Assembly (NCBI GenBank): GCA_003013855.2
Contig: ML058507.1
Span: 4,402,001-4,466,000 of the forward strand
Source of the DNA: Liriodendron chinense
Taxonomy: Eukaryota; Streptophyta; Magnoliopsida; Magnoliales; Magnoliaceae
Length of the DNA: 64,000 nucleotides
Direction of reading: 5' to 3'
This document shows positions 53,999 through 63,492 of this stretch, one piece after another; position 1 is the first letter of the stretch, and each line of letters opens with the position of its first letter. The notes below the pieces were generated by a model. The model saw only the letters and a list, made by a program, of their open reading frames with translations, was not told the origin of the DNA and made no database searches. A program made the position numbers and the translations under genes.

Positions 53999-55924
53999 AT
54001 GTCCGACCACGAAGAAGAAACTCGTCTCTTCCCTGCTCTTGAGATGACCGAAGCGCAACCTCCAGCGCAACAGCCCATTGATAATACACCAATCATACAA
54101 GAATTGGCACAAGGAGTGAGAGTAATGCAAGAAATGCTCTTGCAATTCATGCAAGCACAAGCCACCGCAGTAGCCAACAATCAGGTTGGCCCAGTTCAGC
54201 AATCTCAGCAACCATGCCGGGCCCTTCTGGCCTCCAGTTCAAATCAAGCACAACCATCGGAGTCTGCCCAAGACTACCGACAGCAGCCATCTCAACCCTT
54301 CGCTACGGGGCATCCTTCTCAATATCTTCCTGCGACGACAAGGCCATCTCAGAGCACTTCCGTTGCAGGAACATCTAGTCAGCTTCCAGTCAATCTTGCA
54401 AACAACAATCTCAGTAGATCTCAGCATGTCCCCGCCGATGGGACACCTTTTCAATTCCAGCACATCCCCGCCGATGGGATTTCAATTCAATTTCCAGCAA
54501 CAGGGACAGCACTAGCGAATGCCCACAACGGGGGTCAGTGTCAAGCCCACATCAATCAACGGACAGTGGCGAATACCCAACAAGGGGGCCACTTCCCATC
54601 ATCTCAGCCTCCTGCAAACAGGAGCACTTTTCAATTCCAGCACATCCCCGCTGATGGGATTCCAGTTAATTTCCAGCAATCTTCAATTCAGCAAAATCCA
54701 GTTAATTTCCAGCAATCTTCAATTCAGTAAAATCCAGTTAATTTCCAGCAAGTTCCAGTTCAACCTTCAGTACAGTCCCCAGTTCAGTTACAATCATTTC
54801 AAGCACAAGTTCATCAGAATCCAGTTCAGTCATCAAATCAATTTCAGCAACCCGCGGTTGCTTTTCAGCAAGCCCATAGGGTCGAAGACATCGACCACTA
54901 TGCTGAAGAAGAACGTGCCCTACTCCAGGAGGCACCAGTCGCTCGAACAGATCACTCAGGACTGGACGAGTTGCGGGAGCAGTTCCAGATCTTGCAAAAT
55001 CAGCTTCAGCGACAATAAGAAATTGATCTACCTTCGACCAAGTTCAGAGACTTGTGTCCCTTCCCAGATGCTCAAGTACCTCAAAATTTTGAGGTTCCGA
55101 AATTCAAGAGATACGATGGCAGCGGTTGTCCCACAGCACATCTCAAGGCTTTCTGCGGGGAGCTGAGTGCAATAGCAGGAAATGAAGGGGCCCTTATTCA
55201 TTTGTTCCAAAAATCTCTGAAGGGCGATGCCCTAGATTGGTACACTTCATTGGACTGCCACTGCATCAGAACATGGGAACAACTTTCCCAGGCTTTCGTC
55301 GACAGATTCGCATACAATCTCAACATGGCACCCAGAAGAGCCGACCTTGCAGCACTCAGGCAAAGGAGTGATGAAACACTATCAGCTTATGTGGGACGTT
55401 GGCGAGCTATGGCAGCCAGAATGCGGACACCCATTGACGACGAAGAACAAATCTCCATGATTGTTCATTCAACATATCCAGGCATATCCGGGCATCTCAT
55501 CTCGCATCCATATGCGAACTTCTCGCAGCTAATCCGTGCTGGAGAGCAAGTCGAAGCAGGAATCGGTGCCGGGACGATTTCCCCATGGCCTCATCAAGCC
55601 ACTCCAGTCAAGAGGAACAAAGTGGAAGGAAGACCTATCGGGCACGGGAATGGAAACCGCAGTGGTTCTCCTCCCCGCCCAACAGAGGTAAACAACATCA
55701 ACACCACTGCTCAAGGAAATCAACGTGCTCCCCCACAGGGACTGCCAACAGTATTAGCAGAATCAAGTTCAGCATCAGTCTCAGCGGTATCAGCCACAAC
55801 CAAATCCTCAGCCACAACCACCTCGACAACAGCAGCAGTTCAGAGGAAACGGCCAATACTCATACCAGAACAGGCAGAATTACAGGGAGTCCAGGAAGTT
55901 CACTCCACTCAGTCAACCACTTAG
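53999..55924 (+). pseudogene. gag: Gag N-terminal and core region of J
   Basis: From ATG 53999 (MSDHEEETRLFPALEM) one frame runs to about 55700. The first 330 codons are Gln/Pro/Ser-rich with repeats (FQFQHIPADGI, NFQQSSIQ). The Gag core follows (VPKFKRYDGSGCPTAHLKAF, ALDWYTSLD, LSQAFVDRFAYN, LSAYVGRWRAMA). TAA at 54728-54730 and 55016-55018 would both be CAA; the neighbouring repeat copy at 54698 still reads CAA. The reading passes to another frame between about 55690 and 55750 and continues in the next entry. Confidence 0.85.
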
Positions 55925-55931
55925 TCAAATC

Positions 55932-56969
55932 ATGACTACGCTGGTACAAAAGCAGTTACTCACTCTGATGACACCTAGGCCTCCTCCTCATCCTTTGCCA
56001 CCAAACTACCGAGAAAATGAGTATTGCGCCTATCATCAAGGACGTGGCCACGCCACTGATCGATGCTATACTTTGAAGAATGCCATACAAGACCTGATTG
56101 ATGACCGCAAGATCATCATCTCGGTCCCTGGAACTTCTCCAGCAGCTTCCACCAACATTCTTCAGAATCCTCTGCCTCAACATCCAACGGACCCCAGTTC
56201 GTCTCGTGGCCCTGCAGTCAATAGTATAGAAGAAGGGGACCATCTCGATCGCTTCTTCTCCCCCATCCAGTCCATTCATGCTTACACTTATGGGCCGACA
56301 AGTCCTCCTCCGATCATGCAAGGGGCAAGTCCCTTTCCTCCTCCAGTCCTCGAGCCAGTAGTACGCGAAGGAGCATTTCCATACGATGTGCCAGTTGTGC
56401 AAGGGGCACCTTACGACCCCTCATGTTGGGAACCAGTCATCCTAGAAGGAGCACAATCATACATTGAGCCCACATATGAACCTGTCATCTTGCAAGGGGC
56501 AACTCAAGAACAATCCAATCCACAATGGAAGGATTATACTCATCAACAACAAGAACCCGTTGTATTGGAAGGAGCTCTTCCAGTCGAGCCAGTCGTATTG
56601 CAAGGGGCAAACCCCGGAGGCGTATCAATCACACTACGACAGCTGGGACGAACAGAGAAACCTCCTGCCATATCAAGAGGACCAGTATTCATTCCATGGG
56701 AGCCTCCTGCTCCAGGAACAGTCAAGCCAAGACCACGACCTTATGTGGTCTATGAAGACAAGCCTCGATATTACCCCTTCAGCACAGGCAACAATGTAGT
56801 TCTCAAGGCAAAAGCTCCATACGAGGAAAATCTGGTACCCACACCAGCACCGTTGCAAGAACCGGTGGTCCTAGAAGGCAAAAGGGAGGAAAACTACAAA
56901 GAGGTTCCATGGCACTATCCAGAATGTGCGGAAGTGGGGAACATGAATCCCAATGGGCGTTGCATCTGA
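55932..56969 (+). CDS. gag: Gag C-terminal region of J with zinc knuckle and repeats
   Basis: The frame is open upstream to about 55750 (QFRGN, then FTPLSQPLSQIMTTLVQKQL), so the ATG is not the true start. A knuckle C-AY-H-QGRG-H-ATDR-C (residues 32-45) has the CX2HX4HX4C spacing of element A and probably binds the genomic RNA. The next 200 residues are proline-rich with about eight copies of E-P-V-[VI]-L-[EQ]-G-A. TGA at 56967-56969 would be CGA; the same frame continues into the protease. Confidence 0.8.
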   Translation: MTTLVQKQLLTLMTPRPPPHPLPPNYRENEYCAYHQGRGHATDRCYTLKNAIQDLIDDRKIIISVPGTSPAASTNILQNPLPQHPTDPSSSRGPAVNSIEEGDHLDRFFSPIQSIHAYTYGPTSPPPIMQGASPFPPPVLEPVVREGAFPYDVPVVQGAPYDPSCWEPVILEGAQSYIEPTYEPVILQGATQEQSNPQWKDYTHQQQEPVVLEGALPVEPVVLQGANPGGVSITLRQLGRTEKPPAISRGPVFIPWEPPAPGTVKPRPRPYVVYEDKPRYYPFSTGNNVVLKAKAPYEENLVPTPAPLQEPVVLEGKREENYKEVPWHYPECAEVGNMNPNGRCI

Positions 56970-58475
56970 AGAGATAATCAGAACAGAGGAGATCCCAAAG
57001 GCGCTCTCTCAGGCCTCGGCAACAAAAATGAAGCCGCATACGATGTGGCAACTCAGCTCAAGTCAATCCCTGCTCAAATCTCAGTATGGGAGCTACTCTG
57101 CACATCTCGCATACACCGAGAAATGTTTGCCAAGACCTTGAACGATGCTCACGTCTCCTCCGATACGGCACCAGAAATGATAGCATTGATGATTGGACAA
57201 CTCCTGGCTCCGCGCGCCATCACCTTCACAGATAATGAGTTGCCACCAGAAGGACGCGATCATGGGCGATCCCTCAACATAGCCTTACGATACAAAGACC
57301 TCTGTGTCCCACTGGTCCTTATCGATAATGGCTCAAGCTTAAATGTCTGCCCACTCAAGACTGCAGAACGTCTGGGAATCAGTCCTTCTTCATTCTGACC
57401 CAGCACCATATGCGTCAGAGCATTCGACAACACCCGCCGATCAGTGGAAGGGGAGGTCGACATAGAGGTACAGATAGGTCCGAAAATCTCTACCATCACA
57501 TTCCAAATTCTGGATATATCAGCCTCTTTCAACATGTTGCTTGGACGACCTTAGCTGCACAAGGTTGGAGCTGTGCCGTCAACCCTGCATCAACGAGTGA
57601 AGTACATCTGTGGAAATCAAGTGATCTCTATCCATGCAGAGAAGGAGCTCATCATTCCTTCCAATGCTGCTGCCACTGAACCAGACATCCCGGTCATTGA
57701 TATCCAGCACTCTGAAGAAGACATCCCGTTTCACAGTTTCGAATTCGAGACTATGAACTCTATCGCCAATCCAGAACCAATAAGGGTGGACCGTGTCTTT
57801 TCACCGGCAGAGCGTCTGAGCCTCAAATACCGAATGAAGAATCACTTCAAGTCCAGAAAGGTACCACTGATATATAATCAACGCAAATGGGGACTCGGAT
57901 ACAAGGCAACCTTCATGGACAAAAGAAGGAAGGAATTTCGGTGCTCACCCATCCAATTCGTCAAGCCAGGAGAACCTTGCAAAGATCCAGGAGGGAATCA
58001 ACCGACTGCACTACACAAAGGCCTCCCGATGAGCCTAGTTTGGGCCACGTGGCCCCCCATTCGATGGGATCAGATTCTCGAACCATCTAAGCCTCCAGAA
58101 GAAGAAGGAAATGATGAAGACGAAGAAGGAAGTCAAATACAGCAGCTTCAGGACCAGGTTACTCTGACACCTGCTCCCAACCAGGGGCACAACTTGCCCA
58201 CTTCTCTTAACCAAGGGCACGACCTGCCCACTTCAATCAGCCAGGGGCACAACCTGCCCACTTCAATCAGCAAGGGGCACAACTCGCCCATCTCAGCACC
58301 AATTAGCAAGGGGCACGACTTGCCCATCTCTGCAAAGTCAACTTCATCAATCATCAGCCAGGGGCAGAAGCAGCCCATCCATTGGACCAAGAAAGGGAAG
58401 TGGCCAGCCCTAGATTGGTCTGATGTCCAGATTCCAAACTTGTGTCTAGCTGTGGAACCAGACGAACTGCAATGA
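56970..58475 (+). pseudogene. pol: Protease and linker of J
   Basis: The frame reads YDVATQLKSIPAQISVWELL, then the active site VLIDNGSSLNVCPLKTAERL (about 57325-57380) and FNMLLGRP (about 57530). TGA 57396-57398 and TAG 57552-57554 interrupt it; they would be CGA and TGG. The open part 57573-58475 has a glycine-rich KWGLGYKATFMDKRRKEF stretch and a tail of QGHNLPTS-type repeats (58178-58345). TGA 58473-58475 (CGA?) is followed by about 70 more open codons to about 58700. Confidence 0.8.
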
Positions 58476-58747
58476 GAAGTAAGTGATCCGGGAGGGACTG
58501 AGTGCGACTCAGATCTCGAACCCGACCAGCGAGAAGTCATGGTCATTGGGCCAGACCATGATTCTTCGCCCAAATCATCAACCCCCACCTCTTCAGGGGA
58601 GGAAGTGTGGGGTCCTGAATGGTCATCTGTTCCCCTAACTTTTGAATCAGCCAAAGAGCCATTTGAGGGCTCTGGCTTTAAAAAAAAAAAGCCTGTTTAA
58701 GCAGCGACCGGAACTTTAGAACAAGTTGGGCTCAATCATGGTCTGCA

Positions 58748-59287
58748 ATGCCCACTTGTTCAAAGTCCCGTGAATTTCGAAAACCCAAAAAAATCAAAAA
58801 CTTTCAAAAGCCAAAAACATCTAGCATTTCGATTTCAGAAAAATCTCAAAAACCAAAAAACATTTCTTTTCCTGCATTCAATAGTGTGCCAAGTTCGTCT
58901 AAAGAGTCGCATGAGTTTGAAGTCGAATCATATGATTTCGACATCGAATTAGACTTCGAGCTCATGGGTCTGGACGAAGCTCGGGATGAGGAAGATGATG
59001 ATCCAGCTCCCGAACTAGAGGATCTCCTCAAAAAGTTCCAATCTAAAGCCAATGTTGTAGCCGATGATTTCGAGATAGTAAACTTGGGGACGCCTGAGAT
59101 CCCTAGGGAAGTACGCATTGGAAAATCATTGCCACCTGAGATGAAACAGAAAATGATAGTGTTCCTAGCTCCAAGATTGTCCAACTTCGCGTTCTCATAT
59201 GAAGACATGCCGGGGCTCGATGAAGAGCTCGTTGTACACCATCTGCCAACCAAGGCAGATATGAGGCCAGTAAAGCAGAAACTCTGA
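58748..59287 (+). CDS. pol: N-terminal part of the J RT polyprotein
   Basis: Lys/Ser-rich start, an acidic stretch (DELDFELMG-like, then EARDEEDDDPAPELEDLL), then FEIVNLGTPEIPREVRIGKSL and FSYEDMPGLDEELVVHHLPT, the usual lead-in to Tat-lineage RT. The closing TGA (59285-59287) would be CGA, and the same frame continues as RT. A frame change from the protease lies between 58700 and 58748. Confidence 0.8.
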   Translation: MPTCSKSREFRKPKKIKNFQKPKTSSISISEKSQKPKNISFPAFNSVPSSSKESHEFEVESYDFDIELDFELMGLDEARDEEDDDPAPELEDLLKKFQSKANVVADDFEIVNLGTPEIPREVRIGKSLPPEMKQKMIVFLAPRLSNFAFSYEDMPGLDEELVVHHLPTKADMRPVKQKL

Positions 59288-59290
59288 AGA

Positions 59291-61783
59291 ATGAAGCCAG
59301 AATGGGCCCTAAAAGTCCGAGATGAAGTCATCAAACAATACAACGCGGGATTCTTGGTAGTCTTCAATTACCCTGAATGGCTCGCCAACATCGTACCAGT
59401 ACCGAAGAAGGATGGCAAGGTTCGAATGTGCATCGACTTCCGAGATCTCAACAAAGCCAGTCCAAAAGATGACTTCCCTTTGCCACATATCGACACTCTG
59501 GTCGACAACACTGCTGGATACAAGATCTTCTCATTCATGGACGGGTTCTCAGGTTACAATCAGATTAAGATGGCCGTCGAAGATCGTGAGAAGACAGCAT
59601 TTATCACTCCCTGGGGAACCTTCTGTTACAGGGTGATGCTGTTCGGTCTGAAGAACGCAGGAGCAACATATCAACGAGCAATGACAGCACTATTCCATGA
59701 CATGATGAACAAGGAGCTTGAAGTATATGTGGACGACATGATCGTCAAATCTCGCACACTTGAAGGACACTTTAAAGATCTGAAGAAGTTATTCAACAGA
59801 TTAGAAAAGTACAAGCTCCGTCTCAACCCTCAGAAATGTGTCTTCGGTGCAATGGGAGGTAAGCTCCTCGGCTTTATGGTGAGCGAGGATGGCATCAGGG
59901 TCGACGAGACCAAAACTAGAGCAATCATCGAGATGCCCCCTCCTAGAACAGAGAAAGAAATTCGTGGCTTCCTCGGTAGAATTCAATACATCAGTCGCTT
60001 CATCGCACAGCTCACACCTATCTGTGAGCCCATATTCAAGCTCCTTCGGAAGAACGTTCCAAAAGAATGGAATGATGATTGCCAAGTCGCCTTCGATCGC
60101 ATCAAGAGATATCTCATGAATCCTCCAGTCCTAGTGCCGCCCGCTCCTGGACGACCACTATTGTTATACATCTCGGTAGCAGCAGAAGCCATTGGCTGTG
60201 TCCTCGGCCAGCACGACGAGACCGGGAAGAAGGAGCAAGCAATATATTATTTGAGCCAAAAGTTCACCGACTACGAGACCAGGTATTCCCCGATCGAGAA
60301 GACTTGCCTCGCCCTAGTCTGGGCAACTCAGCGACTCCGTCAATACATGATTGCATTCCCTATTCTCCTCCTCGCTCACATGGATCCGCTCAAGTACCTG
60401 TTCGAGAAGCCGGCACTCACTGGAAGGATAGCTAAATGGCAGCTACTCCTGTCTGAGTTCGACATCACCTATGTCACTCAGAAGGCAATCAAGGGACAGG
60501 CCCTCGCCGATCATCTTGCCGCCCACTCCCTCCTGGACTATCAGCCGCTCAAGACGTTCTTTCCTGATGAAGATCTCTTGCTCATTGAAGAGGATGAAAA
60601 GAAGAAGAAAGGTGAGTGGACGTTATTCTTCGACGGCGCAGCAAATTCTAAAGGGAATGGTATTGGAGCAATCCTCTACTCTCCAGATGATGTCCCTATT
60701 CCTATCTCGAGGCGCATCGCATTTGAGTGCACCAACAACATGGCAGAGTATGAAGCATGCATCGCTGGCTTAAGGGAAGCCATAATCTTGGGCGTCAAGA
60801 AGCTACGAGTGGTTGGAGACTCACAGCTTATCATCAATCAGACTAATGGCGAATGGAAGACCAAAGACGAGAAGTTGATACCATATCATGTGTATCTTGA
60901 CAATCTGATCGAAGAATTCAAGGAAATCACCTTCTCATACATGCCCAGAGCCAAGAACCAGTTTGCAGATGCTCTCACCACGCTCGCATCAATGCTCGAG
61001 ATCCCAAAAGGAGCTTCAGAATGGGAGCTCACAGTCGAAATTCAAGAAGAACCTGCTTTTTACCTGCAAATAGAAGAAGCCGAAGCTGTCCCTGACAAAC
61101 CCTGGTATGCCGACATCAAGCAATATCTCGAAACCCAGGAGTATCCAGAATCAGCAACAGCAACAGATCGCCGAACCATCCAACGTTTGGCCGGCCAGTT
61201 CACCATCAGTGGCGAAGTTCTCTACAAGCGATCCTATAATCACATCCTCCTTCGATGCGTCGATGAAACAGAAGCTGCAAAGATCATGAAAGAAATACAC
61301 GAAGGAATCTGTGGCCCTCACATGAATGGGCACATGATGGCAAAGAAGATTCTACGACTTGGCTACTATTGGCTCACCATGGAGACAGATTGTTGCCAAC
61401 ACGTCAGAAAATGCTTCAAGTGTCAGGAGCATGCGAATCAAATCCATGCCCCATCATCAGAGTTATACAACCTGACCACCCCCTGGCCCTTCTCCATGTG
61501 GGGACTCGACATCATCGGCAAGATCAGTCCCAAAGCATCAAACGGTCATGAGTACATACTTGTGGCAGTCGACTACTTCACCAAGTGGGTAGAGGCAGCC
61601 TCCTACACCACGATTGCAGCATCTCAGGTGATCAAATTCATGAAGAACAACATCATATGCCGGTATGGAATCCCCAATGCTATCATCACAGATAATGGGA
61701 CCCCGTTCGTCAACAAGAAGATGGATGACTTCCTCAGCAAATTCAAGATCAAACGTCATCGATCAAGCCCCTACCGTCCTTAG
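59291..61783 (+). CDS. pol: Reverse transcriptase, dual RNase H and integrase of J
   Basis: This 830-residue frame is the longest in the window. RT: MCIDFRDLNKASPKDDFPLP, FSFMDGFSGYNQIKM, LFGLKNAGATYQRA, catalytic YVDD at residues 146-149. RNase H 1 (about 290-420) begins LLLYISVAAEAIGCVLG without its first Asp. The second RNase H has FFDGAANSKGNG (Asp 448), NNMAEYEACI and VVGDSQLIINQ. Integrase: zinc domain IHEGICGPHMNGHMM and VRKCFKCQEHA, core D740 (WGLDIIGKI) and D801 (ITDNGTPF). TAG at 61781-61783 (would be CAG) separates it from the Glu-bearing block. Confidence 0.93.
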   Translation: MKPEWALKVRDEVIKQYNAGFLVVFNYPEWLANIVPVPKKDGKVRMCIDFRDLNKASPKDDFPLPHIDTLVDNTAGYKIFSFMDGFSGYNQIKMAVEDREKTAFITPWGTFCYRVMLFGLKNAGATYQRAMTALFHDMMNKELEVYVDDMIVKSRTLEGHFKDLKKLFNRLEKYKLRLNPQKCVFGAMGGKLLGFMVSEDGIRVDETKTRAIIEMPPPRTEKEIRGFLGRIQYISRFIAQLTPICEPIFKLLRKNVPKEWNDDCQVAFDRIKRYLMNPPVLVPPAPGRPLLLYISVAAEAIGCVLGQHDETGKKEQAIYYLSQKFTDYETRYSPIEKTCLALVWATQRLRQYMIAFPILLLAHMDPLKYLFEKPALTGRIAKWQLLLSEFDITYVTQKAIKGQALADHLAAHSLLDYQPLKTFFPDEDLLLIEEDEKKKKGEWTLFFDGAANSKGNGIGAILYSPDDVPIPISRRIAFECTNNMAEYEACIAGLREAIILGVKKLRVVGDSQLIINQTNGEWKTKDEKLIPYHVYLDNLIEEFKEITFSYMPRAKNQFADALTTLASMLEIPKGASEWELTVEIQEEPAFYLQIEEAEAVPDKPWYADIKQYLETQEYPESATATDRRTIQRLAGQFTISGEVLYKRSYNHILLRCVDETEAAKIMKEIHEGICGPHMNGHMMAKKILRLGYYWLTMETDCCQHVRKCFKCQEHANQIHAPSSELYNLTTPWPFSMWGLDIIGKISPKASNGHEYILVAVDYFTKWVEAASYTTIAASQVIKFMKNNIICRYGIPNAIITDNGTPFVNKKMDDFLSKFKIKRHRSSPYRP

Positions 61784-62353
61784 ATGAATGGTGGGGTAGA
61801 AGCCGCAAACAAGACAATCGTCAGGATACTTGAGAAGATGGTCGTGACCTATCGAGATTGGTTAGATATGCTCCCATATGCACTTTGGGCCTATCGAACG
61901 TCTGTACGGTCTGCTACGGGCGTTACTCCTTTCGAGCTTACTTATGGAATGGAAGCAGTTCTACCAGTCGAGGTGGAAATACCATCACTACGGGTGTCAT
62001 TAGAAAGCGGAATTGAAGAAGGAGAATGGCAACGGGCCAGATTCGATCAGTTACAGCTAGCAGATGAAAAACGCATGCGTGCACTAAGTCATTCACAGTG
62101 CTATCAAAAAAGGATCGCTCGGGCTTACAACAAGAGAGTTCGAAAAAGAAGTTTCAAGGTAGGCGACATGGTTATGAAGAAGATTCTACCGTCGCACCTT
62201 CAGGACCCCAGAGGAAAGTTCAAACCCTCGTGGGACGGGCCACTGATCGTCAGAGAAGTACTTCCCGGAGGCGCCCTCAGACTCACCAGCATGAGAGGGG
62301 TGGATCTTCCTGAGCCAACCAACGCCGACAACGTGAAGATCTTTCACGGGTAA
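61784..62353 (+). CDS. pol: C-terminal part of J integrase
   Basis: Same frame as the preceding entry. MNGGVEAANKTIVRIL carries the catalytic Glu (61799-61801). Then come ALWAYRTSVRSATGVTPFEL, YGMEAVLPVEVEIPSLRV, and the C-terminal DNA-binding part (KVGDMVMKKILPS, KFKPSWDGPLIV). It ends DNVKIFHG. Confidence 0.9.
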   Translation: MNGGVEAANKTIVRILEKMVVTYRDWLDMLPYALWAYRTSVRSATGVTPFELTYGMEAVLPVEVEIPSLRVSLESGIEEGEWQRARFDQLQLADEKRMRALSHSQCYQKRIARAYNKRVRKRSFKVGDMVMKKILPSHLQDPRGKFKPSWDGPLIVREVLPGGALRLTSMRGVDLPEPTNADNVKIFHG

Positions 62354-63492
62354 GTCATTCTGACCTTATCAAGAGTTACTTTAATAGAGCTGAAGTCAAG
62401 AGGTCGAAGCTAAGACCTCTGAGAAATCGTTTCCGTCCACCAACAAGTGTTTCAAATAAGAGGATTCAAAAAGAGGAAAATACAAAAAAAGGGGGGGAAT
62501 TCAAAAGGAAAAGACAAAAAAAAGGAGAGAAAAAGAATATAAAAGAAAAAAAAAAGAAGAGAAGAAAAGAGAAAGAAAAAGGGAAGCCAAAGCAAGGCAC
62601 CCAAGAGAAAAAAAAATCAGTCCAAGAAGAAACACATCCATCCATCCATCCACCTCAGAAGGGTCTTTAGCAAAGACCGACAGCTCTATTATCGTAACTC
62701 AGGATAAGGGCTGAAAGACTGCCATCGGCCGGCAACGACGGATTCCCTACCTCTAGCCACCGCAGTTATCCAGAGATCCAGAAAGAAAAAAAAAAGAGAG
62801 AAAAAATGTGTGCCTAAACAAAGAGGGCGGAGTGAAAACCCGAAAGGGCGCTCCGAGTAAAAACAGTGGGCATACAGAGGACTTGGTGAAAACCTAAAAG
62901 GGCACCAAGGGTAAAAACAGCATAGCTGCCAAGGGGCAGGCAAGATCAAACACCTGGGACGTGGTGAAAACCCAAAAGGGCGCCACGGGCAAAAATGACG
63001 GGAAAAGGCCGGCTGTGGTGAAAACTCGAAAGAGCACTGCAGGAAAAAATGGCTCAAATGAAAAAAAGAAAAAATAAAAGTGCAGGTACCAAGAAATCAG
63101 ACAGTCCAGATCGGTTCAAGCAGTGAAAGTGCAAGAACAAGAGGAAGTACAGTCAGGAGCGAAGAACTCTACAAACTCTGACAATCTCAGGAAGCAAGAG
63201 TTTCCATTGCCTACATCTCTAGGGAACCAAAGGATCAAGCAAGTCAAATCTCGAGACATCGGTCAAATCATTGACCGAGCCCCAGTTCTGATTCATATAT
63301 CCCGACACAAAGTCCAGAAACACTCACAAGACAACTCATGGCACAGTAGATTTTCAAACAGTTTTCTCTTTTTTAATTAAATGCATCATATTTCTTTTAC
63401 ACATATCATACCATCTTTTTTAAAAAATACAAAAAATCTTTCATCATCATCAATCATATATGCAAAAAAGAATGCGCAGGTGGCCAACACAA
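62354..63492 (+). other. 3' region of J after integrase
   Basis: No supported sense ORF. It holds a 200-bp purine-rich stretch (about 62440-62640), (ATCC)n at about 62636, a four-copy hairpin repeat (62828-63042), and a stretch to the end of the antisense ORF. The long minus-strand frame 62689-63057 is a shadow of the hairpin repeats. Confidence 0.75.
62828..63042 (+). repeat. Four copies of a two-stem hairpin (GTG-AAAA-CCC-GAAA-GGG-C motif)
   Basis: Copies lie at 62828-62855, 62882-62909, 62960-62987 and 63013-63042. Each has an outer stem of 7-8 pairs, a four-A bulge on the 5' side, and an inner 3-bp stem closed by GAAA or AAAA. Outer stems are CGGAGTG/CGCTCCG, CTTGGTG/CACCAAG, CGTGGTG/CGCCACG and CTGTGGTG/CACTGCAG. 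A GTAAAAAC-like tail follows most copies. Confidence 0.88.

Noticed and set aside
54186..54515. 109-codon ORF overlapping the J Gag start
   Set aside because: Out-of-frame shadow of the Gln/Pro-rich Gag; the Gag frame contains the domain motifs.
58846..59367. 173-codon minus-strand ORF opposite the J RT start
   Set aside because: Serine-rich complement of the acidic region of the sense frame; no domain, and it crosses the well-supported RT start.
62689..63057. 122-codon minus-strand ORF after integrase in J
   Set aside because: It is Phe/Pro/Ser-rich, is the complement of the hairpin repeats, and repeats with them, so it is a by-product of the repeat.
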